Shown here: positions 23,529 through 33,744 of the stretch, one piece after another | Numbering within the stretch: position 1 is the first letter of the stretch | Layout: every line of letters begins with the position of its first letter | Source: Rostrohypoxylon terebratum | Lineage: Eukaryota; Ascomycota; Sordariomycetes; Xylariales; Hypoxylaceae | DNA length: 64,000 nucleotides | NCBI GenBank assembly: GCA_022497145.1 | Contig: MU385893.1 | Coordinates: forward strand, 205,598-269,597 | Direction: 5' to 3' | Made by a program: the position numbers and the translations under genes | The notes under the pieces: generated by a model | Told to the model about the DNA's origin: nothing | Databases searched by the model: none | What the model saw: the letters and a program-made list of their open reading frames with translations, nothing else

Positions 23529-24668
23529 GCAGCTCTGTTGGTTGACGGTTGCACAGACGATCAGCAAGAGCTTTTGAGGTTCTAGTACATATACACCCTT
23601 AACTGGAGCTGGGGGAACGGGATATCCTACAGCCAAACTTCTGCATTGTACATATTCGCACTTTTTCACTTCTCTTTCACTTCTTTTCCCTGTTTAAGGG
23701 ACATTTTTCTTTCTTCAGTAGGGAATCGCACACAAGACCGTGGAAAAGGGGGCGGTGTTCCGGATGCCTAACAGGACTAGGGATAGCATTTGGAGCATTC
23801 AGCATTACCACAAACACACGGGGAGACGAGACGAACACAACCATAGTACATCCTGAGATGTTGCCCGCCATAGATCAATACGATCTCCATGACCATATAT
23901 TTTGATTCGTTCCTGGTGTTGTGACTTGATTCTTGAATCTGATTCTGTATTATGTGACGATAATTATAGTCTGCCTTTCAGAGGGACCTTTACTAATATT
24001 CCTATCTGGCCTTGGGCTCGACACCCTACGTCTTCTAGGGATATAAAAATTAATGAATTGCAGCCTCGTCTACTACACCCCACAATTGACTTAGCCAGAG
24101 AGGCCATAGACCCCAGATCTATCCGCGCCCTCTAGTCGGGATGCCTGCTTGAAGAGATCAATTTCCCCCAACGTGCGGTTTAGCTGTATTCGCGCAACAT
24201 CCAAATCACCGATGCTACGATGCCTATTTACGCCACTGCGGCCCGAGATAAGCTTATTTCAACGGTGATGCTGCTATACATAGTAGGTACCTACGCAATT
24301 GTCTCATCTCGCTGGCCACCATACCAAGTACAGATTACGTTGAATATTTAGAACCGCACATATTCCAATAACCACTTGCTTCCTAACTCATCCTCAGTCA
24401 TAAACGCAATGTTTAAGCCTTTCTAGATCAGTTTGATGCTATCGCTATTTGTCGCGGATAATGTCTCTCATTTTAGTTACAACTGCATCCCACGGTGATG
24501 ACTTCGTGTGAATGGAAAAGGAGATTAATTAGAAGTTGCTCTTCCTAGGATTCTAAGGATTCTAATTCTGATGAGATATACAGCATAGCTCAAGCGTAGA
24601 GCCTCAAGCACGGCTTCCCCTGGCCTTACAACTAATTCCACGACCCGCGAGAATTCTGGAAGTTACCG
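23529..24668. other. Intergenic downstream of LPMO
   Basis: 3' flank of the LPMO gene. No ORF with coding character and no recognised repeat. Confidence 0.5.
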
Positions 24669-25253
24669 CTATCCTTTCTTGATATTCTCCGTGCTGTACG
24701 ATCTTTGGCGCATCCTCTCCTCATCACCCGTCCATACAATCGCAATTCCCCTCAGTTTCTCAGCCTCCCTCGCCAGTTTTTTTTTCTGTGGTTCCAGGGC
24801 GTGAAATGTGGTTCCTGAAACCATACGACGAACATTTTTCATTTCGGCAATCAGTGTTCTCTTCTCGTCTCGGGAAGCGATGTTTCCGATTCTGCCGCCC
24901 CGTATCTTAAAGGCCACCATAATTTGCTTTGGAACATACCAGTTCGGTTGTTAATGCCGTATCGTTATTCATAGAATGCCAATCCACGTCTTGTACAGCG
25001 CGAGGGCAATTATTTGGAAGAGCGAAGGTAACGTGTAAAGACGGTTGATGATGTAAAAAAGAAAAATATTTACGCACAAACCTGCGCAAGAAATACCCAC
25101 ACCCCGCGGTCGAGAGTGGGATAGGCCACTCCCAACAGGTGGCATCTCTTTTTCCATGTATGTAATGGAGCGTCTCAATAATGACTTCTTATCGTTGGCA
25201 GCCTCCACTAACGCGTTAATAGTGTAACACAGAGGTTGCTGTGGATTCGACAT
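24669..25253 (-). CDS. Possible small two-exon gene, unknown basic protein
   Basis: Two protein-like segments lie in tandem on the minus strand. Segment 1 begins at 25253 (MSNPQQPLCYTINALVEAAN) and runs to about 25082 (..GVGISCAG). Segment 2 ends at 24669 and contains NIASRDEKRTLIAEMKNV, FHALEPQKKKLAREAEKL and a final RSYSTENIKKG. Between them, a donor near 25081 (GTTTGT) or 25072 (GTAAAT) and an acceptor TTCCAAAG near 24927 would give an intron of about 150 nt and a lysine/arginine-rich product of about 145 aa. I recognise no family. The composition of segment 2 (charged, helical) looks genuinely coding, but the splice sites are weak, so this may instead be a relic. Confidence 0.33.
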
Positions 25254-28046
25254 CTTCTTGCTCTTAGAGAAGCAACAGGAAGTTCTCGTGGTTAGACAAG
25301 ATCTGTCAGACGAACTGAATGGTCTCTCAGATTTATAGGAGACTCTACCTAATAAGGGTTTAAATATTCTCGAAGAAAGGGATATGGGGAGGGGTGGATT
25401 GCATCCTTGACTCGTCATCGGCATCGCCCGTAAGAATTTACCCAAGGATGAGAATTATTTTTCTTGCGTGTATAAGCTTGAAGGCGTATGAAAAGGGCTT
25501 TGACCATATCGATTTTTTCGGTACCTCCACCCATTACGTCGGATACGGAGAGGACGGCGGCATCCATAAAGTTCGTCCTTCCCCCTTGGAGACTGATTTT
25601 CCTTTAAGGCATGCCTTAGCCACACCTCATTAGCCACCCATGTCTCGTTCATGACAACCCCCGCGCTCGGGAAGACTCTTCGAGGGCCTACTGAAAGTTT
25701 CCATACGTAACAGAGTCTCCACTTCGATTTCGTCAAGCGTATTAGTAAGTTATCATCCAGGTGGTCTTATTCAGGTATTTCCAGCTTGAGCGCTTCAATC
25801 CATTCGATCTGACGAGCTGGCGGCCCGGCCGCCTCTGGGTTCGCCTGGTGTACTCCATCATTGCCATCTTGCTAGACATGGCATCTAGGTGACCGCGGCT
25901 ATCCTCGGGTACCACTTAAAATGGCAGCTTTTAGAAGCCCTCATCGCCATGAGAAAAGCTAGCACCAGTTGTAGTTCTTCTCGAGATGGATTTATCCAGA
26001 GTCTTATCGTGTCACATAACTCCCTTGTCGCGTAGAAGCTGATGGGAAACGACCGCGCCTAGGACGTCGTAGTGCTCTATGCACATGCTTCGTTTTGGCT
26101 ATTCGGCAAATAGCCACGAACTTCTATCGTACGTAAGAGGCGAATTCGATGGACGCGAGATTCCTCTTGGTCTCAAACTCTCCTTCTTCTCAACGTCGTG
26201 GACAGGGTTCCCTTAAGATGCTCGTAAGCTGGGTTAAGCGAGGTGAAGAATCTGCGAACATGACACTAGGAGCTCCCAGTAAGCTAGATTTTACTTGAAG
26301 AGCGTCTTATATGGGGGAAAGAGGGTAATGCACGGTAGCCAATTAAGTTAGAATTCCTACACATCCCGCCATGATCTCCGCGGGTGCTGGGTATCTAGTC
26401 CTTGGGTTGGTACAGGACGGTCGACACTTCCATGGTTCCACCATGGAGAAAGAGCAATGCATGCTTGATGATAGGAGATGGTATCGACAGGATTTTGTGG
26501 AGAGAAGTGTGTCGTTTGATCTTTAAATTTGTCGTTGGAGTTCCATCAATTTTAGATGGACGTGAAACTGTTATCGATCCCGATTAAATGGTCCTCTAGT
26601 AGTGCCAAAGAGCCGTCGATGATATATCATCATCAGCCTCTTTTATAGTGTACTTTCTTGTATAGGCTTCTCCAATGACATTAAGAGGCCGATGGTCTGG
26701 TTGGTTGGCTAGTTGGTTCACATCGGTATGTTGCTCTCGTCATAAAGGTGGCTGGTACTTTGGTCTATGTTCAGGTAGGCGATCTCTTGCGCGGCCGGCA
26801 GGACTAAACCAGCATTCGAGAGTACCATAAGTTAAATTTCGACGTCAAAGGTTATTACTCGAGATCTAAAGTTTTTTTTTAGGTATGTTGGAAGAAATGA
26901 TACCTCCGCAAAAGGGTGAGATTCGAGATCAAGGATAGAAGATGCTGGGGCTAGGATACCATTGACTAATAGGCAACTTTAGAAGTCCTGTATATGGTTG
27001 GAATTAGAAGTTAGGGAATATGATGGTGTAATAGTTTAGTATATACTATAGGTTGAAGGGTGTTGGGTAGATTGAGAGCTAGGACAGGCGAGATTTATAT
27101 ATAATTTTTGAATGGATCTCCTGCCAATTGATTTCGGATGTAATACACAAGAAGGTTCCTGATTCTCCATAGTTTAGCTGGTTTTGCATCTTATAAACCA
27201 TGTTTTCAAACATGGGATGATCGGTCTATTCATATCCATTAGGTACGTCATCGGGTTTGCATAATAGAAGATGCTTCAGATGATAGGTAAGAAATGAGTC
27301 GCTTAATATCCATATGGATAATAGATACTTGTCCGAAACCCAAACACGATCGCTTTGGTCTAGCTAGTTGGCACAGGTAGGCATTGTCAACACGAGTGAA
27401 CAATGATGATGGCGATGACGGCGGTGATGAGATTGTTGAAACATGAGGCGCAGAGTAGAGCAGAGTAAAGTGGCTGAGACAAGCCACACATGCTCATTGA
27501 TGATGATTGGTCTGTACGACAATATGCGCTAAGCTAGATTTGTATTTGAGCAAAACTTTAGAGAACGACGTCAGGTCGCAGTTTAAATTTCACCGAAGAT
27601 TTTCCTGAAATGACAGGGACCGGTGGAGTCAGTTGCCCCATGTCGCATCGGTTCGAGGATTGAATTCAGGAGAGAGCGAAACATTTGACATTTTGCGGCG
27701 CGGTTCGTTCCTTTTTCCATCCATCATCACCATCACCACCACCATCAAACCTCATCATCAATCGTTTCCCTTGGGAATTAGCAGTCATTCTTTACGCTGC
27801 TATCTCGTCACTCATTTCTTGCATTAATCGCATTAGTCATTCATTCATCTGTTACCAGATAACCATCTGTAGATAATCTCCGCGATCACTATCTCGTATC
27901 TCGCTCCGCTCCGCCTATTCTCAATCGATTCGATCATCAATCCGGCGCGTACCATTTCGAGCTCGTGTTTCATTTGCATTTCTCTTTAGATTCCCCCGAT
28001 TTGTTAAGGTTCCTCTCAAGTGATATCTCATACCATCTTCGTCACG
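25254..28046. other. Intergenic; possible decayed coding sequence at 25.45-26.25 kb
   Basis: On the minus strand, 26250-25450 contains protein-like pieces in changing frames with intervening stops (for example CIEHYDVLGAVVSHQLL, then RQIEWIEALKLEIPE and TKSKWRLCYVWKL). This suggests a disabled gene, but I recognise no family. 26.3-27.6 kb shows nothing. 27.72-27.75 kb is a short CAC/CAT-rich tract in the probable promoter or leader of the following gene. Confidence 0.35.
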
Positions 28047-28684
28047 ATGCGTCCTTCATTCGCCCTTTTCGCTGCTGTCATGGCCTCCGTCCAGGTCCAG
28101 GCTGCTATGCCCCCTGCTTGTTTGCTGTCTGCTCTTGGGTATGTTGGATGAGTCCCAACCGGGGGTATTCAAGGTGAAAAATGCGATGCGAATAACAAGA
28201 CTAACGATAATGATGCGTATAGCGTCCAGGAGAACCCCACCGACATGAAGGCCGTCTGCGGTGATCTTCAGGATGCTATCCAGGGCAACTTGACCCAGGC
28301 TTGCCGCACCAACGTCCTCTCCGATGCTTACAAGGTCTATTCCTCCAAGTGCTTGGCTGAGGGTGTCACTGTCGCTGCCCTTCCTACCTCTTCCGGCTCT
28401 GCCTCTGCCTCCGCTTCTGCTACTGGTTCTGGTATCGCTTCTGCTTCCGCCACTGCCACTGGCAGCTCCTCCGGTTCCTCCGAAGCAAGCAACACTGCTA
28501 GCACTACGTAAGTATTTGAATTAAGCCCCCAACGAATGCTCTTGTTAATAATTGTTTTTGTAGTTCTAGCAGCAGCTCCGCCTCTCCTACCGGTAACGCT
28601 GGCATGGCTACCGAGCCTCAGCCCTTCCTCTACGCTGCCGCCGCGCTTTTCGCTACGGGATTGACTAGTGTTCTATTCTTGTAA
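28047..28684 (+). CDS. Small GPI-anchored cell-wall protein
   Basis: Exons 28047-28138, 28223-28507 and 28564-28684; introns have GTATGT/TATAG and GTAAGT/TGTAG borders. Product 165 aa. It has a signal peptide (MRPSFALFAAVMASVQVQA), then a short domain with four Cys (PPACLLSALG, AVCGDL, TQACRTNV, SSKCLAEG) and the helix-like AYKVYSSKC. A Ser/Ala/Thr/Gly-rich O-glycosylation stalk follows, ending in the hydrophobic tail LYAAAALFATGLTSVLFL expected for a GPI signal. Small fungal wall proteins of this architecture are common, and their biochemical function is generally unknown. The four Cys are too few for the eight-Cys CFEM pattern. The start is chosen because it gives the signal peptide. Confidence 0.82.
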
Positions 28685-28914
28685 ATGGTCTATCGGAAGG
28701 ATTGTGGTGAGAAGCAGTTGGTGGGTGGGTGGTAGGTTGTGCTGGGGAGAATTTGGTTGCCGTTGGCCTGGGCCTGTTATACCCCAATCTTCGCGGGCTC
28801 TGGTTTGCTTGGAATTACGTTGTGCGTAGGGTAATGGAGAGTAGTCTTGACGAGGGCCTGGGCCTTGGTTTAGTTATAGATGGATATTTATACAATTGCG
28901 ATTGAACGCTTATT

Positions 28915-29961
28915 CTATACATCATCGAGTGATGTGTCGATTTCTTCATCTAAGATATCTGAGTCTAGGAGTTCCGTTATCCCTTTTTCGTTGAGTAGGA
29001 GCGCTTTGTTTTCCTCCCACTTCAACCACGCTACGCCTTGCAAGAGGCAATCCGTTAGATCGTCAAGTTTTCGGGGCCAGGCTTTTTGTGCTAATCCATC
29101 TTCTGCAGTGCGAGACCGGGACTCACGAGCACCATTTAATTTCTGACGGAACAACTCTACGGCGCCCTCGACATTGCTGTTTGCAGGCAGAATCACTTGG
29201 TCTTTCGGTTCCTTCTTCAACCAGCCCGTCAAGACGCCAATCTTGTGTTTCTTGCTCTGCATCGGGTTAGTTGCCTTGCGCAATTTCCCCTCGCCCTCGG
29301 TTACCTTGCTGGCTCGACTCCTCTTCTTTGGTACAACATCCTCGGGAGGCGCTGGCCAGAATCGTGTGATGCTAGGTGGTGCAATAGATATAATTTCGCC
29401 ATCCCAATGCCCCAACTCCCGCAGCGTGCGCAAAGACGCATGGAGCATGGCTTCCAATGTATTGACCCGGACCGTCCATTCGAATATTCCCGACGCACTA
29501 CCGCTGCGCCAGCGTTGGCGCTCGATGAGCACGTGCGTCGGCTTTGAATGTAACAAGTCCTGTCGTATTAGCCGATCCGCGGCGGAGGCTAGCGATGTCG
29601 GACTGTACTGATCCGGGTCAATCGGGTCGTCTGGTGACACATCAAAAAGTTCCCGACGCCGCCAGGCGTGTAAATTGATGCGCGGTGGACTGCGCAAGGC
29701 CTCCCCCGTCAAGGGAGCGGACTTCTTCCGCCCAGGAGATGTAGCTGCAGGGGATAGGAGACTGTATCCCAAGTTGCGGATTCCCATGTCTATGCTCAAG
29801 ATCAACAGCTTTTTCTTAGATGGCGGAAGCTGAGCCAGGGTCAGCAGACGCTCGACGATCTCGTCTTTCCGACCTGAGTTTTTGGCGCCGCATAGAAAAG
29901 CAAGTTGCTTCAACTGCGTAGCTTTGAACTTTGGCAGCAGCGCATCTAGCGTTGATGGCAT
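28915..29961 (-). CDS. cce1: Mitochondrial Holliday-junction resolvase Cce1/Ydc2 with SAP domain
   Basis: Single exon, 348 aa. Residues 1-42 form a SAP-like helix-extension-helix (TQLKQLAFLCGAKNSGRKDE) for DNA binding. The RNase H-fold core follows, with first catalytic Asp in LILSIDMGIRNLGYSLL (Asp58), the Glu motif THVLIERQRWRSG, and the C-terminal acidic motif KLDDLTDCLLQGVAWL. In yeast and fission yeast this enzyme resolves four-way junctions in mitochondrial DNA and so governs mtDNA partitioning. A cleavable presequence is not obvious, although the N-terminus is basic. It converges with the GPI-protein gene, whose stop is 230 bp away; the two 3' UTRs probably abut or overlap. Confidence 0.93.
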   Translation of the reverse strand: MPSTLDALLPKFKATQLKQLAFLCGAKNSGRKDEIVERLLTLAQLPPSKKKLLILSIDMGIRNLGYSLLSPAATSPGRKKSAPLTGEALRSPPRINLHAWRRRELFDVSPDDPIDPDQYSPTSLASAADRLIRQDLLHSKPTHVLIERQRWRSGSASGIFEWTVRVNTLEAMLHASLRTLRELGHWDGEIISIAPPSITRFWPAPPEDVVPKKRSRASKVTEGEGKLRKATNPMQSKKHKIGVLTGWLKKEPKDQVILPANSNVEGAVELFRQKLNGARESRSRTAEDGLAQKAWPRKLDDLTDCLLQGVAWLKWEENKALLLNEKGITELLDSDILDEEIDTSLDDV

Positions 29962-30713
29962 GGTAGCGTCGGATTATCCCACCTACGTAAGTAGGTAGTA
30001 TGCGACCAATATATCTACCTTACCTTCGTGCAGAGCATGAAGCCATGGGGTGGGAGAGAACTACTGTGGGTAGAGACGGGACAGGGGTATAGAAGTTTGC
30101 CGGTTTCGTTCGATCCAATATTCTCCATGAAAAGTTTTGCTTTTCCCCCCTCTTGGAACTAAACTGCATATGTCTCCGAATCTCGTTGGTATGGATCAAT
30201 TGGTGCGTATTGACCCTATTCTCCAAGTCGTGAATGTGAATGTGATATTCGATGTTAGTCTCGATAATTTTTTAGGTGGGTCCTGAAACTGCACGTCGGG
30301 GTCGGGTATGTCCCTAGGGCCTAGGGCCTAGGGCCTAAGTACAGCATCCGCCAGTATAATTTACCTGCACGTTGCTGGAGTCACGTGCTCCATGGCGGCA
30401 CGGGCGCTTATTTTCCACGGATTCCCCATTTTCGGGTACCGACGGCAAGATCAATAAAACCTCAACTGTTTGTACCTGAGTATCAACTCAACCGGTCTAA
30501 CATCTCATTGGTGATGTTTCGACTTGATTGAATGGATGTTGAACTAGACGACTAGAATTACAGATCGCGCAAATAGTCAAACAAGGTAAACAAGTCATGC
30601 GCTTCCAGGGTTAATGAAGGTCGATGGAACTTTTCAGTGACAACAGCAGCTACTCTTCTATCACACGATATACCTAATTTCACCTCCCTTTTTCACTAGC
30701 CATCCAAGTCATC
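29962..30713. other. Intergenic: cce1 promoter and gene A 3' flank
   Basis: Contains a perfect tandem of the 7-mer cctaggg (30313-30337, three copies plus a partial). No coding signal. Confidence 0.5.
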
Positions 30714-31023
30714 TCAATCCCATATTCCATAGTCGGTAGTCTCTGTCAGACAAACAGCACACAGATTTTGTACCACTTTTCGTGCTCCTGCTGATTTCCC
30801 AACTTCTTTGGTGATTATGCAGCAGTATTCGCACCGTGTGTTTCTACAAGTCGGGCACATATAGAAACTATACGGAATGTCTTGGCAATTGCATTGACAC
30901 TTAGGTAGGTCAGCCTAAGGTAAAGAGACATACGAATGTTCTTATAATACTTACGCATATCCAGAACTGCTCTGCTTGGGGCAATGTGTTCTTCGCAGAC
31001 TCCAGGTTCTCGTTGGAATCCAT
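30714..31023 (-). CDS. Cys-rich zinc-ribbon-like mini-protein A (84 aa, two exons)
   Basis: Exon 1 31023-30955 and exon 2 30899-30714, with a 55-nt intron (donor GTAAGT, CTGAC branch, CTAAG acceptor). Exon 1 ends ..AEQFWIC and exon 2 begins CQCNCQDIPYSFYM, so the phase-0 intron falls exactly between two adjacent Cys codons. The core is W-x-C-C-x-C-x11-C-x2-C-x4-C-x2-C (residues 21-49), followed by Cys50, a basic stretch (KEVGKSAGARK) and a final CAVC pair. The paired Cys spacing suggests binding of one or two zinc ions. No signal peptide. The gene at 38759-39004 has the same core and the same intron position, which strongly supports both models. I know similar Cys-pair patterns in short fungal hypothetical proteins but no assigned function. 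Confidence 0.72.
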
Positions 31024-33744
31024 ATTGCGTTGGGAAACCGGCGTGAGAGTGTGCCAAGTAATATTGAACCAATCCGATCAGATTGGCAGTCTTTTTTGGG
31101 TATCTCCGAGTCGTTTGATGCCTTGAAAAGGAGCTCTTGAGAAAACACTAACCTCCCCGGAGAATGGGGCCGTTTTATACGCAACATTAGTTCGCGTACT
31201 GACTGCGGAATAATTTGGGCATATAGTGAAAACTCAGATGAATGAAACTCATCATATCATGTCAATGACTCAAATGTAGCCATGTGATAAGTGTCGACTT
31301 CTTCACACCGCTACCATGCCATACTTCAGGAATACTCCCAATGACATATAAGCGTCCCCCTCCATACTATTTGTGTGGATTCGAGTCGATGATATCCAAC
31401 TCCAATCATGAATATACTCCTCGAACTAAGGAACTCATGAACCAAAGCTAGTAGATGGTGTTGAAATCCCAATGTTACTCTCACCGGGGTGTGACCGCAA
31501 ACCACCTATTAGTGCGTCGATGGTGCCATATTTTTTGTCAACGACAGTTTACCTCGTCGTCGATAATGGCCACGATACTCCTCTAGCTTCAGTCCTATGA
31601 GCCTACCGATATGCTTTGCAGATTTTTGCTGCCAACACCCTCAGCCAACTGGCGAATAGCAAATGTTTTGTCCTAAAGATAACCGTAACCTGCTCTATCT
31701 TTCCCTATATCGGGCCGCGCGTCTTGTGTGAAGGAGGGATTATACCGCTATTTACATGGCTTGGGTACATATGTTGTCCTACCATCACAATTTTCATCTT
31801 CTATAGCTTGATATCAAAGACAGAGGACATGTGATTCCATAACGTTTCCATGATTCCGAGACAAGCGCGAGAAGAAAATATTTTTGAGGGTGGTCAAGTC
31901 ATTCTGGACTAGTAATCATATCTTTTAAGATCGAACCTCGTCGTGGGATAGTATACCAATTAGGTAGACGGACTGACGTCATGCTCGGCGACCATGGACA
32001 CTGATCTGACACCTCCCTCTTGAATACCTGGGAAGGATGTAAACCTTAATCCGACATCAACATGTGGGAGAGGTACATGACTTAGCTAATACTACGTGGG
32101 CAGGATGGGGGTAGTATGGAATATATACTCCGCATTACTTACAGGGAGGTGAATATACCGGGTTTAAAGATATTCGAAACTGATATTGGTGGGAAAGAAC
32201 CGTTATAGAAGCTGTCTATCGGTTAACATCTATGGTAAGTTGACTCCTTTTTTCGAAGGGCGTTCAGAATGTGCCATCCGGTGCCATCCAACAGAAATGC
32301 AACCATTCTCTGTTCTGCCGGAAGAGTCACTCCTTTTTCACAGGGACAGAAATTCTATCGGCTTCCGCAACGGATTTCAATACAACCTGAAGCCCAAATT
32401 TCCCGTTTCGCATACTTGCCGAATGTATGAGGATGCCTTCAGACAACTTAATATACTACGTGGTTAGGTTATGTGCTTTCGATGAAGGATGTCACGGGAT
32501 CGCTATCCACCGTCCCATCATATGCACTTACTTACTCTTCGAAGCAATTGTAAAGTTGAGAACTGACTCATCAGGTTTTGGTACCTAGATGCGAATCGAA
32601 TAAATTAATTGCAACAACATAGTATTCGTCGCATGAGACTGGTATATAATCGGATAGATGCAAGTCTGTATAAGTGCACCGCCAAGCGTGGATTAGGTAT
32701 CAAAAGGGGTAGAGAAGATTACTAAGCAATTTTGCTTACTTAATAAGCTTAGTTAGGTACTCTAATTTGACCCAGGTCCAGCTGCGGTTTTTTCCCTTCC
32801 ACCTTAATCCTCATCTATTAAACTAAGGCCAACAGACCCGAAAACAACATAGGCGCTCGAAATCTTCTAGGTTTCAAGAATTTGGATACTTCTAGGCAGC
32901 TAGGTTGCTGAGCCGGAATTTTTGAGTCGTGGGTTGACATAGAAGCTACCGGATACGTTGGAATCATTAGCATCGTCGGATTGATCTGAACCCGTCGGAT
33001 CTTCCAAAGACCCCGCCAGCCCGCTCCCTTATTAACGCGCCGCGATATTGACAACCATTTAAACCTTGGAACCAAAAGCAACTTGTGCCTTCAGAATTAT
33101 TTACCTACCTAGGACCTAGGTAGTTAACATTCACTAAAACACTCGTCATTCTTTCGTCATACCATCAAAATTGCTAAGCCTTAATTTTTGAGATAAATGC
33201 TCATCAGGGTTAAAACCAAATAGTACTTTAGTTTAATGATTATCACTACTACTAACCTAAAGAAATGTTGTGTAGTGCATCCAGATAAATCATTCCTTCC
33301 GTAAAAATTCGAAAGCCCGTCCAAAGTTGTTGGTTCCCTTTCTGCCTCCATTTTATCTTGGTATGAAGCTAATCGGAGAAAGATCACGCATAATGTGACA
33401 ATCCTTGCTATAGTCGTAGTATTCGCACCAATCATCGACTTTTTTTGAAACCGGGAACCTTGAGAAGCTTGGTTTCTCCGGCTTGGCCTTCCGGTTATTC
33501 GATTAGAAATAACCCGGATCCCGAGAACATCAGATGCAGATCGGGGCTTGCAACGGACCACAAACCCCGGTTCTCACATGACTTACCTCTTTCATTTCTC
33601 GGCGCCGTGCTACCGTGGTCTAGTCCCTCATCGAAGATGGGGTTCCGGTCCTGTTTCCAGAGCAGCTTTTGGCTCTATAAATAAAGACCAGATAACGGTT
33701 GACCGCAGGCCTCTTTACCCCCGCTAGCTGCGCGCATACACAAG
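31024..33744. other. Intergenic: gene A promoter to GH2 promoter
   Basis: 2.7 kb with no defensible gene. Contains cctaggacctagg at 33108-33120. The short ORFs at 31616-31834, 32186-32467 and 33181-33561 have no recognisable domain and lie in AT-rich sequence with many stops in the other frames. Confidence 0.5.
33676..33683 (+). promoter_or_regulatory. TATA box of the GH2 gene
   Basis: TATAAATA, about 60 bp upstream of the GH2 start codon, in an otherwise GC-balanced promoter. This fits an inducible extracellular-enzyme gene; inferred from sequence and position only. Confidence 0.55.

Noticed and set aside
30313..30337. Telomere-like repeat (cctaggg tandem)
   Set aside because: The fungal telomere repeat is TTAGGG/CCCTAA; this 7-mer differs and has only three copies, so it is grouped with the CCTAGG words.
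32186..32467. 93-aa open frame in the spacer before the GH2 gene
   Set aside because: Some coding-like composition, but no signal peptide, domain, splice support or neighbouring exon.
33181..33561. 126-aa minus-strand frame overlapping the GH2 promoter
   Set aside because: AT-rich C-terminal half with hydrophobic and lysine runs typical of chance translation; it lies in the promoter of a clear gene.
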